Shown: positions 8,541 through 17,694 of the stretch, one piece after another
Layout: each line of letters begins with the position of its first letter
How positions within the stretch are numbered: the first letter of the stretch is position 1
NCBI GenBank assembly: GCA_005518185.1
Contig: RKSN01000002.1
Span: 620,001-684,000, forward strand
DNA: 64,000 nucleotides
Direction: 5' to 3'
Origin: Chakrabartia godavariana
GTDB taxonomy: Bacteria; Pseudomonadota; Alphaproteobacteria; Sphingomonadales; Sphingomonadaceae
The notes under the pieces: model-generated
The model's input: the letters and a program-made list of their open reading frames with translations, nothing else
Told to the model about the DNA's origin: nothing
The model's database searches: none
Made by a program: the position numbers and the translations under genes

Positions 8541-8914
8541 CGACGGCTCCGCGCGAGCGTGATCCCGATTTCTTCACCATCATCGGCAATTGCCAGCTTC
8601 ACGATCTTCACCTCGACGCGTTGCACACGGGCATCCTGCACCATGAGCGTTTCGATGATGTGATCTGCCACGGCTTCGATCAGAACGAAATGGACACCTT
8701 CGGGCAGGTGCGTCATCGCGCGCTTCAGGTCCATGTAGTTCTTGGACGCCGACAGGGGCGTATCCGCCGCATAATGTTCGGCGCAGGTCAGCTCGACCTT
8801 GACCGACATGCGCAGCGGCTGCGGCAGGTGCGTCTCTTCGGAATAGATGCCCGTGAGAACGGGCACTTCGAGATTGGCCACTTCAAGTGTCAGGTGGTCG
8901 GCTTCATACGTCAT
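8537..8914 (-). CDS. folB: Dihydroneopterin aldolase
   Basis: 125 residues matching the FolB fold: GIYSEETHLPQPLRMSVKVEL at the N-terminal strand, DLKRAM, LIEAVADHI with the conserved Glu, and VKIVKL. It converts dihydroneopterin to 6-hydroxymethyl-dihydropterin in folate synthesis. The ATG at 8914 (MTYEADHLTLEV) is preferred over a TTG at 8950, whose extra residues lack family character. The first strand (VANLEVPVLTGIY) differs from the usual xxLxVxxxxGxxxxE, so a paralogous epimerase-like role cannot be excluded. Coupled to the SDR gene. Confidence 0.83.
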   Translation of the reverse strand: MTYEADHLTLEVANLEVPVLTGIYSEETHLPQPLRMSVKVELTCAEHYAADTPLSASKNYMDLKRAMTHLPEGVHFVLIEAVADHIIETLMVQDARVQRVEVKIVKLAIADDGEEIGITLARSRR

Positions 8915-9012
8915 GACCCGCGCCCATAGACAAATTTGCGCAGCGGGCAACCGATCATGCTTCCATTTCAGCCCAGTGGCCCTAAATCGCGCGCTTCCGT
9001 GACGATTCGCGA

Positions 9013-9549
9013 GTGCCTTTCTTGATCCAATTCGTGCCCCTGGCCGACATCCCCGATGACGACGTCGAAGCCTTGCTCGACGCCGCCTTCGGCGCGGACC
9101 GGCACGGACGTACAGCCTATCGGATCCGCGAAGGGATGAAGGCGCTACCCGCGCTCAGCTTCGCCGCCGTCGAGGATGGTCGCCTGATCGGCACGATCCA
9201 GGCCTGGCCTGCCCGGCTGACGCAGGGCGGGCATAGCGACAGGCTGACGCTGGTCGGCCCCGTCGCTGTGCATCCCGATGCGCAGCAGCAGGGGATCGGC
9301 AAGGCGCTGATGGCCAAATTGCTCGACGCCGCCGATGCGGGTGCCGCCGACGCCATGGTGATGATCGGAGATCCCGAATATTATGGCCGCTTCTTCGGCT
9401 TCACCGCCGATGCGACCGCCGGTTGGGAAGTTCCGGGCCCTGTTGAGCGCCACCGCCTGCTTGCCCGGATCCGGCGACAAGGCGGCCTGATGCCCGTCGG
9501 CATGATTGGCCCCGATCCAGACTTTGCAAGCCGGGCGGCAGCTGCCTAA
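9013..9549 (+). CDS. GNAT-family N-acetyltransferase
   Basis: 178 residues. Acetyl-CoA-binding motif A is V(A)VHPDAQQQGIGKALM (Q/R-x-x-G-x-G/A), preceded by the strand LTLVGPVAV and followed by VMIGDPEYYGRFFGF, which matches the YhbS-like subgroup of predicted N-acetyltransferases. GTG start at 9013. Acceptor substrate unknown. It opens a run of plus-strand genes (GNAT, DUF1285, Nudix, cca) with 10-bp spacing to the next gene. Confidence 0.88.
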   Translation: MPFLIQFVPLADIPDDDVEALLDAAFGADRHGRTAYRIREGMKALPALSFAAVEDGRLIGTIQAWPARLTQGGHSDRLTLVGPVAVHPDAQQQGIGKALMAKLLDAADAGAADAMVMIGDPEYYGRFFGFTADATAGWEVPGPVERHRLLARIRRQGGLMPVGMIGPDPDFASRAAAA

Positions 9550-9559
9550 AGCACTGGGC

Positions 9560-10126
9560 ATGCCCATGCCCGAACTGCCTGCCGACCTGTCATACCTCTC
9601 TTTGGACGATGTCGCGCGCCTTGTCGCCGAGCGTCGCCTGCCGCCCGTTGAGAGCTGGACGCCTGCCCGCGTGGGGGACAGCGACATGCGCATTGCCCGC
9701 GACGGCACATGGTACCATCAGGGCGGCCCCATCCGCCGGGAAAACATGGTCCGGCTTTTCTCCACGCTGCTGCGCCGCGACGACGATGGCCGATATGCCC
9801 TCGTCACGCCGGTCGAGAAGCTGTTCATCGAAGTCGAGGACACGCCCTTCCTCGCCGTAGAGGTCAAATCGGAGGGCGCCGGTCAGGACCGGACGCTCGT
9901 CTTCCGCCTCAGCACGGGCGACCTGATCGTCGCCGGGCGCGATCACCCGGTACGGTTTGAGGGCAGCGCCGAGACGCCCCACCCCCTGTTGCGCGTGCGC
10001 GGCGGCATGGACGCGCGCATCGATCGCGCGCCCTTTTATGCTCTGGCCGACTGGGCGATCGAGGACGGCCACATGCCGCTGGGTATATGGAGCCAAGGCT
10101 GCTTCTTTGAGATTCCAACCACGTGA
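9560..10126 (+). CDS. DUF1285 domain-containing protein
   Basis: 188 residues, full-length DUF1285: the family motif DMRIARDGTWYHQGGPIRRE near the N-terminus, then LFSTLLRRDDDGRYALVTPVEK and a C-terminal FYALADWA. The biochemical role is unknown; the fold in this family is two small beta-rich domains. The ATG at 9560 gives MPMPELP; ATG 9566 is nearly as good. Its TGA overlaps the GTG of the Nudix gene (GTGA), and the order DUF1285-Nudix-cca recurs in sphingomonads, suggesting co-expression rather than shared chemistry. Confidence 0.88.
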   Translation: MPMPELPADLSYLSLDDVARLVAERRLPPVESWTPARVGDSDMRIARDGTWYHQGGPIRRENMVRLFSTLLRRDDDGRYALVTPVEKLFIEVEDTPFLAVEVKSEGAGQDRTLVFRLSTGDLIVAGRDHPVRFEGSAETPHPLLRVRGGMDARIDRAPFYALADWAIEDGHMPLGIWSQGCFFEIPTT

Positions 10127-10719
10127 CGTTGAGCCGCAAGCTTCGCGACCTGCTCGCGCAGGGCCATGCACAGGATGTGCCGCTGCTGGACGGCGACGGC
10201 CATTTCAGCGAGCGGCCGACGTCGCCGGTCGATGCCGCCGTGCTCGTGGCCGTCACCGACCGCGACCGGCCGGGTGTCATCCTGACGCAGCGGCCGGAAA
10301 CGATGCGCAAACATGCCGGCCAGGTTGCCTTTCCCGGCGGACGGGTCGACCCGGACGATGCCGACCTTGTCGCCGCCGCACTCCGCGAAGCCCATGAGGA
10401 GGTGGCCCTGCCCTCCTCGCTTGTCGACATTGTCGGCCTGACCGACAGCTACCAGACGATCACAGGCTATCGGGTGACGCCCGTGCTCGGGGTGATCCCG
10501 GCCGACATTCCGCTCCTTGCAAATGCAGATGAAGTTGCCGCCATCTTTGAGGCGCCGCTCGACTTCCTGCTTGACCCGGCGAACCACAACACCAACACGC
10601 TCGACTATAATGGCCGGACCCGGACCTATTACGAACTGTTCTGGGAAGGGCGGCGCATTTGGGGGGCAACGGCAGCCATGATCGTCAATCTGTCAAAGCG
10701 GCTCGAATGGCGCGGATAG
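10123..10719 (+). CDS. CoA pyrophosphatase, Nudix family (NudL-like)
   Basis: 198 residues. The signature upstream of the Nudix box, RPETMRKHAGQVAFPGG, is the UPF0035 motif specific to CoA-hydrolysing Nudix enzymes; the box itself continues GGRVDPDD...REAHEEV. It is expected to split CoA or oxidised CoA into phosphopantetheine and 3',5'-ADP. GTG start overlapping the DUF1285 stop; the C-terminus overlaps the cca start by 13 nt. Confidence 0.9.
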   Translation: MTLSRKLRDLLAQGHAQDVPLLDGDGHFSERPTSPVDAAVLVAVTDRDRPGVILTQRPETMRKHAGQVAFPGGRVDPDDADLVAAALREAHEEVALPSSLVDIVGLTDSYQTITGYRVTPVLGVIPADIPLLANADEVAAIFEAPLDFLLDPANHNTNTLDYNGRTRTYYELFWEGRRIWGATAAMIVNLSKRLEWRG

Positions 10720-11858
10720 ACGTACCCGACAGCCCGGCGCTTCGCCGCGTGGTGGATGCGCTTCACGGGCAGGTCCGCCTCGTGGGCGGCGCCGTGCGTG
10801 ACATCCTTGCCGGGCAGGCCGCCAAGGACATTGATCTGGCAACGCCGCTCTTGCCCGAGGCCGTGATGCAGCGATTAGGTGATGCGGGCATCCGCGCCGT
10901 CCCGACGGGGCTTGCCCATGGCACCGTCACGGCGGTCGTGGACGGCCAGCCCTTTGAGATCACCACGCTGCGGCGCGATGTCTCGACCGACGGTCGGCGC
11001 GCAACCGTGGCCTTTACCGATATCTGGGAGGACGACGCCGCCCGCCGCGATTTCACGATCAATGCCCTCTATGCCGATCCGGCAACCGGCGCAGTGTTCG
11101 ACTATTTTGGCGGCGTCGATGACCTGAAGGCCGGGATCGTCCGCTTCATCGGTGCGCCTCTGACGCGCATCGCCGAGGATCATCTGCGCATCCTGCGCTT
11201 CTTCCGCTTCAACGCGCGCTTCGGGCGTGGCACCCCGCATGACGAGAGCCTTGCTGCCTGCCGGACCCGAGCCAATGACCTGATGGCGCTGTCGCGGGAG
11301 CGCATTGCGATGGAGCTCCTCGCCCTGCTTGCGCTGCCCGATCCGGCAGCGGCGGTTGCGTTGATGATCGACAACGGAATCTTCGCGCCGGTGCTGCCCG
11401 AAATCCGGGACGCGGTGCCCCTGCAACACCTCATCGCGCGCGAGCAGGCGAGCGGCATATCGCCCGACGCGCTGCGCCGGCTGGCCTCACTTTTGCCCGC
11501 CGATCCGGCGCTTGCAGAAGAGGTCGCCAACCGCCTCCGCCTCTCCAATGCCCAGCGCAAGCACATGATCCTGCTGGCGCAGCGCGCCGACAGCGACGCG
11601 GCCAACCCCAAGGCGCTTGCTTATCATCTCGGCACCGAAGCCACTCTTGACCGGCTGCTGCTGGGCCGCGGCGACCCGACGGCGATCATTGGCTGGACCC
11701 CGCCCAAATTCCCGCTGTCAGGCGGCGCCATCGTCGCCAAGGGCGTGCAGGCGGGCCCGGAGGTCGCACGCATCCTGCAAACGGCGGAGCGTCAATGGGT
11801 GGAAGAGGGCTTCCCCGACGCGCCGCGCATCGAAGAGATTCTGAGCCGCCTGATCTAG
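10707..11858 (+). CDS. cca: CCA tRNA nucleotidyltransferase (poly(A) polymerase family)
   Basis: 383 residues of the class II nucleotidyltransferase family: [12 protein letters not shown] (G-G-x-V-R-D), metal ligands in [16 protein letters not shown] (motif B), and [16 protein letters not shown]. It adds or repairs the 3' CCA of tRNAs. The ATG at 10707 starts MARIDVPD inside the end of the Nudix gene; a farther in-frame start at 10659 would overlap more and lacks family similarity. The stop overlaps the convergent parC stop in CTAG. A poly(A) polymerase activity cannot be excluded by sequence alone. Confidence 0.9.
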   Translation: MARIDVPDSPALRRVVDALHGQVRLVGGAVRDILAGQAAKDIDLATPLLPEAVMQRLGDAGIRAVPTGLAHGTVTAVVDGQPFEITTLRRDVSTDGRRATVAFTDIWEDDAARRDFTINALYADPATGAVFDYFGGVDDLKAGIVRFIGAPLTRIAEDHLRILRFFRFNARFGRGTPHDESLAACRTRANDLMALSRERIAMELLALLALPDPAAAVALMIDNGIFAPVLPEIRDAVPLQHLIAREQASGISPDALRRLASLLPADPALAEEVANRLRLSNAQRKHMILLAQRADSDAANPKALAYHLGTEATLDRLLLGRGDPTAIIGWTPPKFPLSGGAIVAKGVQAGPEVARILQTAERQWVEEGFPDAPRIEEILSRLI

Positions 11859-14122
11859 CCGAACCGGTTATCGCGCGGGAAGCCCAGCGGCGGCATCCGC
11901 CCAGCGGCCCCGCGCGCCACGCGCCAGGGGGTCAGATCGGTCTCGGTCCGCGTGCGGCCGGTATCGCCCCCCATCGCCCAGCTGAGGCCTTCCTCCAGCT
12001 TGAACGTAGTTGCATCGGACAGGCCGCCATCCTTGTACTTCTGGATGGTCACCCCTTGGCCGCGTGCCATTTCGGGCAGTTCATTGAGCGGGAAGACCAC
12101 GAGCTTCCGGTTGTCGCCAACCGCTGCCACATAGTCATGCCCGGCTGGGATCGCGCGCACGACGGCCAGCTTCGCGCCCGCGCGCACGTTGACGACCTGC
12201 CGCCCCTTGCGCGTTTCGGCAACGACTTCACTGCTCTTGGCGATAAAGCCCTTGCCGTCGGAGGCGGCGAGCAGGATGCGTTCCTCAGCCTTGGCCGGCA
12301 GCAGATGCACGATCCCGACGCCATCGGGCAGGTCGATCATCAGACGCACCGGCTCGCCAAAGCCACGTCCGCCCGGCAGCTTGTCAGCCGCCAGCGTGAA
12401 GAAACGCCCGTCTTCGGCGGCCAGCAGGATCTTGTCGGTGGTCTGCGCGTGGAAGGCGAAGGCCGCGCCGTCCCCTTCCTTGAACTTGAGCGTATCGGCA
12501 GCATCCAGCGCGACATGGCCCTTCATCGCGCGGACCCAGCCGCGCTGCGACATGATGACGGTGATCGGCTCGCGCTCGATCATCGCCTCAAGCGGAATTT
12601 CGCGCGCCGGCGCGGCTTCTTCCACCAATGTCCGGCGCTTGCCGATCAGCGTCTCCGGGCCATAGCGGGTGCGCAGGGCAGCCAAGTCCTTCTTGAGCCG
12701 CGTCTTTTGCTTCGCAGGGCTCTCGAGCAGGGCCACGAGCCCCTCGCGCTCGGCGAGCAGCTTGTCGCGCTCGCCCTTGATTTCCATTTCCTCCAGCCGT
12801 CGCAGGCTGCGCAGGCGCATGTTGAGGATGGCTTCAGCCTGCCGGTCGGTCAGGCCGAATTCCGCCATCATGACCGGCTTGGGCTCATCCTCGGTCCGGA
12901 TGATCTCGATCACGCGGTCAAGGTTCAGATAGGCGATCAAATAGCCGTCGAGCAGTTCGAGCCGGTCGTCAATCTTGCCGAGGCGATGCTGCGACCGGCG
13001 GACGAGCACCTCGATCTGGTGCTCAAGCCACGCCGACAGAACCGGCTTCAGACCCATGACGCGCGGCGTGCGATCGGCACCCAGCACGTTGAGGTTGAGT
13101 GGAAACTTGTTTTCCAGATCGGTCATCCGGAACAGGCTTTCCATCAACACGTCCGGGTCCACCGTGCGGCTGCGCGGCTCAAGGACAAGGCGGATTTCCT
13201 CCGCCGATTCATCGCGGACGTCGGCAAGGATGGGCAGCTTCTTGTCGTTGACGATCTGGGCGATCGCTTCGATGAGTTTGCCCTTCTGCACCTGATAAGG
13301 GATCTCGCTGACGACGATCACCCAGGTGCCGCGCCCCAGATCTTCGACCGACCAGCGCGCCCGCACGCGGAAGGAGCCACGGCCCGTCGCATAGGCTTCC
13401 GCAATCGCGCCCGCACTGTCGACCAGCTGCCCGCCTGTCGGGAAATCCGGCCCCTTCACGAACTGCATCAGCTCAATGGGCTCGCACTTCGGATTGTCGA
13501 TCAGGTGCGTGGCCGCGTCGATGATCTCGGCGACATTGTGCGGCGGGATGCTCGTCGCCATGCCGACGGCAATGCCGCTCGCGCCATTAGCCAGCAGGTT
13601 GGGGAACAGGCCGGGGAAGACCTCCGGCTCCTCATCCTCACCATTATAGGTCGGACGATAGTCGACCGTGCCGTCGTCGAGCCCGGCCATCAGCTCGATG
13701 GCCGCCGGCGTCATGCGCGCTTCGGTGTAGCGGTAGGCGGCGGCATTATCGCCGTCGATATTCCCGAAATTCCCCTGCCCGTCGACGAGCGGGTAGCGCA
13801 GCGAGAAGTCCTGCGCCAAGCGGACCATCGCGTCATAGACGCTGGCGTCGCCATGCGGGTGGTACTTACCGATCACGTCGCCAACGACGCGGGCCGATTT
13901 CTTGTAGGCGCCTGTCGGATCCAGCTTCAGCTGGCGCATCGCCCAGAGCAGGCGGCGGTGGACCGGCTTCAGCCCGTCCCGCAGATCAGGGAGCGAGCGC
14001 GCCGTGATCGTCGACAGGGCATAGACCAGATAGCGTTCCGACAGCGCGGCATCGAACGGCGCATCGACGATGGAGTCGAACGGGTCGTCAGAGCCTGCGG
14101 GCGGGTCGATCACATCTGCCAT
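11855..14122 (-). CDS. parC: DNA topoisomerase IV subunit A
   Basis: 755 residues. The N-terminal breakage-reunion domain carries [29 protein letters not shown] and RYTEARMT with catalytic Tyr132; the length and the lack of a QRRGGKG GyrA box in the C-terminal propeller argue for ParC rather than GyrA. It decatenates daughter chromosomes with ParE (not in the window). The position equivalent to the quinolone-contact Ser80 of E. coli ParC is Ala93, and the Glu84 equivalent is Asp97. It converges with cca. Confidence 0.93.
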   Translation of the reverse strand: MADVIDPPAGSDDPFDSIVDAPFDAALSERYLVYALSTITARSLPDLRDGLKPVHRRLLWAMRQLKLDPTGAYKKSARVVGDVIGKYHPHGDASVYDAMVRLAQDFSLRYPLVDGQGNFGNIDGDNAAAYRYTEARMTPAAIELMAGLDDGTVDYRPTYNGEDEEPEVFPGLFPNLLANGASGIAVGMATSIPPHNVAEIIDAATHLIDNPKCEPIELMQFVKGPDFPTGGQLVDSAGAIAEAYATGRGSFRVRARWSVEDLGRGTWVIVVSEIPYQVQKGKLIEAIAQIVNDKKLPILADVRDESAEEIRLVLEPRSRTVDPDVLMESLFRMTDLENKFPLNLNVLGADRTPRVMGLKPVLSAWLEHQIEVLVRRSQHRLGKIDDRLELLDGYLIAYLNLDRVIEIIRTEDEPKPVMMAEFGLTDRQAEAILNMRLRSLRRLEEMEIKGERDKLLAEREGLVALLESPAKQKTRLKKDLAALRTRYGPETLIGKRRTLVEEAAPAREIPLEAMIEREPITVIMSQRGWVRAMKGHVALDAADTLKFKEGDGAAFAFHAQTTDKILLAAEDGRFFTLAADKLPGGRGFGEPVRLMIDLPDGVGIVHLLPAKAEERILLAASDGKGFIAKSSEVVAETRKGRQVVNVRAGAKLAVVRAIPAGHDYVAAVGDNRKLVVFPLNELPEMARGQGVTIQKYKDGGLSDATTFKLEEGLSWAMGGDTGRTRTETDLTPWRVARGAAGRMPPLGFPRDNRFG

Positions 14123-14162
14123 GCGCCGCGCCTAGCCGATTGCTGCCTGCTTGGGAATCGCC

Positions 14163-15041
14163 TCAGCCCGCTTTGGGCCGACGGATCAAACCTTCCTGTG
14201 CACAAGTGGCCACCAGCCGCCCGTCACGGGTGTAGATCGACCCCCGGTTGAAGCCACGGCCACGCGCGGCCCAAGGGCTGTCGCAGTGATAGAGCAGCCA
14301 GTCATTGACGTTCACGTCGTCGTGGATCCAGACGGCGTGGTCGAGGCTGGCCGACATGAAACCCGGGGTCACCCAGGTCACGCCGTGCGGCAGGGTGCTG
14401 GTGCCAAGCAGATAGCTGTCGCTCGCATAGGCAAGGATCGCGCGGTGCATGGCGGGCGAATCCTCGATCGGCGCCGCGAGACGGAACCAGATGCTCTGCA
14501 CGGCCGGATCCCGCTTTTCGATGCCAAGCCAGTCGCGCGGATCGACCGGGCGATATTCGATGGGGCGCGGCTGGGTGAAGCGTTCGCGTGATTCCACAGG
14601 AATGCTCTCCGCAAAGCGCAGACGCAGCTCGGTCTCATTGGCGAGGCCTTCCGGCCCGACGACCTCGGGCATGGCCGTCTGATGCTCATAGCTGTCTTCA
14701 AGCTTCTGGAAGGAACAGGCGAGGTTGAGGATCGGCTTGTCCTGCTGCAGCGCGATGACGCGCCGCGTGGAAAAGCTGCCACCGTCAAAGTCCCGCTCGA
14801 CGCGATAGGTGATCTCGAAATCCTCGCTGCCGGCCCGCATGAAATAGGCGTGGAGCGAATGGGCGATGCGTTCCGGCGAGACGGTGTCCTGCGCGGCCAT
14901 CAGGGCCTGCGCGATCACCTGCCCGCCAAAGACGCGCCCGACACCGCCGGGCTTGCGCTTTCCGAGATACCAGCCGTCGCCCATGCGCTGGACGGTGAGG
15001 AGCGAGGTGAGGTCGGAAACGAGCTGCTGCGGATCAGTCAT
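14163..15041 (-). CDS. tesB: Acyl-CoA thioesterase II
   Basis: 292 residues, the usual TesB length, with two hot-dog domains: GRVFGGQVIAQALMAAQ and SLHAYFMRAG in the first; SLDHAVWIHDDVNVNDWLLY, SPWAARGRGF and ATCAQEGLIR in the second (catalytic Asp in LDH, Gln in QEG). It hydrolyses medium to long acyl-CoA. The ATG at 15041 (MTDPQQL) is chosen; the same frame stays open for 145 further codons into the neighbouring gene but that part is Arg/Pro-rich and reads opposite-phase sequence of the next gene. Confidence 0.93.
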   Translation of the reverse strand: MTDPQQLVSDLTSLLTVQRMGDGWYLGKRKPGGVGRVFGGQVIAQALMAAQDTVSPERIAHSLHAYFMRAGSEDFEITYRVERDFDGGSFSTRRVIALQQDKPILNLACSFQKLEDSYEHQTAMPEVVGPEGLANETELRLRFAESIPVESRERFTQPRPIEYRPVDPRDWLGIEKRDPAVQSIWFRLAAPIEDSPAMHRAILAYASDSYLLGTSTLPHGVTWVTPGFMSASLDHAVWIHDDVNVNDWLLYHCDSPWAARGRGFNRGSIYTRDGRLVATCAQEGLIRRPKAG

Positions 15042-15099
15042 GACGGGCCGTTTGCAGCGCCTTTCCGCCAAATGCAATGGCGGATCGGATGACGTTACG

Positions 15100-15591
15100 T
15101 CAGACTTGCTGCGCGCCTTGGGCTGTCGGACGCGCCTTGCGGGCATAGCGGATCGTGGCGCCGACGACCACAAAGCCGCCCAGCATCTGCATCCATGTGC
15201 CCGGCTCCGGAATGGCGGCGAGCTGCGGCGCGGCAAAGGCGCGCGGGGCCGCAGCCACCACGGATGCGACGCGCGTGGGCGGGGCCGGATCTTCGGGCAG
15301 GTCGGCAATGACAGACTCTGGCTCGGCAAAGGCGACGCTCGGCGCCTTGTCCCCCAGCACGACCGGAATCGGGTCTGCACAGATAGGAACCGCCTGCGCC
15401 TTGGTTTCCATCGGCTTGCGGAGGGCCAGCCGCGCGCGCATCGGGCGCTTCGGTGCCTTGGGGGCGGTGGCGGCATGAACCGCCTTGCGCACGGCAGGAA
15501 CCTGCGTTGTGACGACGGCGGTGCCCACGACTGGACAGATGCACAAGGCGGCCGCCTTTGCGGCCTTGGATGCTGCTACGCTACTGAGCAC
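15100..15591 (-). CDS. Small exported protein with PEP-CTERM-like C-terminus
   Basis: 163 residues from a GTG at 15591, preceded by GGGGGGTAGA. The N-terminus (LSSVAASKAAKAAALCICP) carries a Cys-x-Cys-Pro motif, then comes a Lys/Ala/Pro-rich basic stretch (APKAPKRPMRARLALRK) and a Pro/Val/Ala-rich middle. It ends IPEPGTWMQMLGGFVVVG followed by IRYARKARP: a PEP motif, one hydrophobic helix and a basic tail, as in PEPxxWA-CTERM sorting signals but with Met where Ala is usual. No enzymatic domain is visible. Probably cell-surface or envelope-located. I do not know a function. Confidence 0.72.
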   Translation of the reverse strand: MLSSVAASKAAKAAALCICPVVGTAVVTTQVPAVRKAVHAATAPKAPKRPMRARLALRKPMETKAQAVPICADPIPVVLGDKAPSVAFAEPESVIADLPEDPAPPTRVASVVAAAPRAFAAPQLAAIPEPGTWMQMLGGFVVVGATIRYARKARPTAQGAQQV

Positions 15592-15754
15592 TCTACCCCC
15601 CAATGCCCCGACGATCGTTGTTCGACGCGCCGGGGATGATACTGACTTGCAACCAGAAAGAATGGTTAACCCATCCATTCTGGTACCATGCCTTAGGGTG
15701 TCATCAAAGGGTCAAAAGCGCGCGCGCCGCATTTTTCGTCGTGAACAGGAAGGG

Positions 15755-16495
15755 TTACCGGACAGGGGGCGCTGGCATCGGCACGGGTGGAGGGGCCCGT
15801 CGCGCGGTCAGGATCCTTATGGTGGGCGCGAGCATCTGTCCCTTCATATGCCCTTCCCCAAGTGTCGGCGAGGTCGGCGCCGCATGGATCTTGCGGACGA
15901 CATCCATGCCGTCGACGACATAGCCAAAAACCGCATAGCCAACATTGTCGCCCGGCTGGGAGGGATCCGCATCGAGCCCGGGCAGCGGGCTCACCAAAAT
16001 CGAGAAATCGCCCGTGGCCGTCCCCGGCGCCCAGCGCGCCATGGAGAGAGCGCCCGCAAGATGCTTGAGCCCGGTCTGCGTCGTCGGCTCATGCGCGACG
16101 GGCTTCAGGATGCGCTTGGGGTCATTCTGCGTCCCGCCCTGGATCAGCCCCTGCCCGTTGCCCTGTTCATCCGTGCCCAGCCGCATGGCGCGATAAAAGA
16201 CGGTGCCGTCAAAGCGCTTCTGATCGACATAGCGCAGGAAGTTGGCAGCGGTCAGCGGCGCATGTTCACGATCCACCTCAACCGTGATCGGCCCCATGGC
16301 GGTCGTGAGGATCACCCGGATGCGCGGCGCGGTATCCACCGGCGCGGGCGGGCGCGCGACCGCCGGCTTGGCGGCGGGTTTGCGCGGCGTGGCGTGGCCG
16401 GGGGAGAATGACGCGACGATCAGAAACAGGATCGCCGCCTTCACGATACAAAGGAGCGTGATCTGCGCGGCGCGGGGCAAAGTGAACGTTGTCAT
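15755..16495 (-). CDS. Cyclophilin-type peptidyl-prolyl cis-trans isomerase, exported
   Basis: 246 residues. A hydrophobic N-terminal segment (ITLLCIVKAAILFLIVA) is a signal anchor or uncleaved signal peptide; the cyclophilin domain begins at VILTTAMGPITVEVD and contains FLRYVDQKRFDGTVFYR, QGGTQND, LAGALSMAR and VFGYVVDGMDVV. It would assist proline isomerisation in the periplasm. ATG 16495 is chosen; ATG 16507 would add MIPR, and neither has a strong ribosome site. A long arginine/glutamine-rich open extension up to 17470 is antisense to rarD and not part of the gene. Confidence 0.87.
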   Translation of the reverse strand: MTTFTLPRAAQITLLCIVKAAILFLIVASFSPGHATPRKPAAKPAVARPPAPVDTAPRIRVILTTAMGPITVEVDREHAPLTAANFLRYVDQKRFDGTVFYRAMRLGTDEQGNGQGLIQGGTQNDPKRILKPVAHEPTTQTGLKHLAGALSMARWAPGTATGDFSILVSPLPGLDADPSQPGDNVGYAVFGYVVDGMDVVRKIHAAPTSPTLGEGHMKGQMLAPTIRILTARRAPPPVPMPAPPVR

Positions 16496-16606
16496 GCGTG
16501 GGATCATGCCGCGATGCGCGCCATTGAACAATCCCTTCCAAGCGGCATTGGCAGCCCATATCGCCCTGCCCTTGACCCCCTGCGACCATCCGCCCAAAGC
16601 GCGGGC

Positions 16607-17512
16607 ATGAACAACCCTGCCGCGCCGAAGAACGGCCTTCCCTTTGCCTTGGGCGCCTATGCGATCTGGGGCGTCATGCCGGTCTATATCAAGCTCTTCG
16701 GCAGCCTCTCCGCATTTGAGGTGCTGGCCCACCGCGTCCTCTGGTCGCTGCCCGTTGCCTTGCTGTGCGTGCTCGGCCTGAAGCAGTGGCGGGACTATCG
16801 GACCGCGATGACGCGCCCGAAGCTGCTCGGGGTGATGTTCGCCAGTTCCGCGCTGATTTCGATCAACTGGACGGTCTATATGTGGGCGGTCATGCACCAG
16901 CACGTGCTGGCGACAAGTCTGGGCTATTATCTGAACCCGCTCGTCAACGTGATGCTCGGCCGGCTGTTCCTGAAGGAGAGCCTGAACCGCGCGCAGGCCG
17001 TGGCTGTCGCCGTCGCCGGGGCAGGCGTCGCCATCATGCTCGTGCAGGAGCCGGGCGCGATCTGGATCAGCCTGACGCTCGCGCTGAGCTTCGGCGGCTA
17101 TGGCCTTGTCCGCAAGGTCGCCCCGGTGTCGGCGGTGCCCGGACTTGCGGTGGAGGTCACCCTCCTCTCCCCACTCGCCCTGATCGCGCTGCTCACCGGC
17201 CTGTCGAGCCCCGGCGGGTTTGGCAGCACGCCGCAGATGAACCTGCTGCTGATGGGCAGCGGCCTCGTCACCGCCATCCCGCTCCTGATGTTCGCCACGG
17301 CCGCGCGGCGGATGAGCTACACCGCGCTGGGCTTCGTCCAGTACATGTCGCCGACGATCGTCTTCTTCCTCAGCATCTTTGTCTGGCACGAGCCGGTCAA
17401 TGCCGCACGCCTCGCCTGTTTCGCGCTGATCTGGACCGCGATCGCGATCTTCAGCCTCGACGCGCTGCACCGGGCGCGGAAACCAAGCGGGGAACCCGTC
17501 GCGCTGGATTAA
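16607..17512 (+). CDS. rarD: EamA-family transporter RarD
   Basis: 301 residues, about ten hydrophobic helices in two EamA halves. The start MNNPAAPKNGLPFALGAYAIWG is typical of RarD, as are EVLAHRVLWSLP and TSLGYYLNPLVNVMLG. The substrate of RarD is not firmly established; it is a drug/metabolite-superfamily carrier. ATG 16607 chosen on family length; the upstream in-frame extension lacks helices. Followed by a palindromic repeat. Confidence 0.9.
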   Translation: MNNPAAPKNGLPFALGAYAIWGVMPVYIKLFGSLSAFEVLAHRVLWSLPVALLCVLGLKQWRDYRTAMTRPKLLGVMFASSALISINWTVYMWAVMHQHVLATSLGYYLNPLVNVMLGRLFLKESLNRAQAVAVAVAGAGVAIMLVQEPGAIWISLTLALSFGGYGLVRKVAPVSAVPGLAVEVTLLSPLALIALLTGLSSPGGFGSTPQMNLLLMGSGLVTAIPLLMFATAARRMSYTALGFVQYMSPTIVFFLSIFVWHEPVNAARLACFALIWTAIAIFSLDALHRARKPSGEPVALD

Positions 17513-17530
17513 AGATCGACTCTGTCCCGC

Positions 17531-17608
17531 GTCGCCCCGGCGAAGGCCGGGGCCGCTTGCAGGAAAGGCGCGAAGGTCCCAAGCGGCCCCGGCCTCCGCC
17601 GGGGGGAC
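17531..17608. repeat. Intergenic palindromic repeat between rarD and pnp
   Basis: Two 28-nt arms, 17531-17558 and 17581-17608, match as an inverted repeat at 26 of 28 positions; the core of each is CCCCGGC...GGCCGGGG. Each arm is itself a small dyad. It resembles the GC-rich REP-like units scattered between genes in sphingomonads. As RNA it could form a hairpin at the 3' end of rarD. Confidence 0.7.
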
Positions 17609-17636
17609 GGAAGAGGATCGATCATCTCACACCCAA

Positions 17637-17666
17637 CAAAAAAGGGGCCGCATTTCTGCGACCCCT
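17637..17666 (-). terminator. Rho-independent terminator after pnp
   Basis: Stem GGGGCCGCA (17644-17652) and TGCGACCCC (17657-17665) with a 4-nt loop, followed on the minus strand by six T (A-run 17638-17643). It lies about 30 nt past the pnp stop. Confidence 0.8.
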
Positions 17667-17694
17667 TCTCTGTTCATTCTGAAGCGTCAGACGA

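Noticed and set aside
11795-14251. 818-codon open frame opposite parC
   Set aside because: Antisense shadow of topoisomerase IV subunit A; composition typical of reverse-complement reading.
16496-17470. Upstream extension of the cyclophilin frame
   Set aside because: Arg/Gln/His-rich, antisense to rarD, without any cyclophilin similarity.
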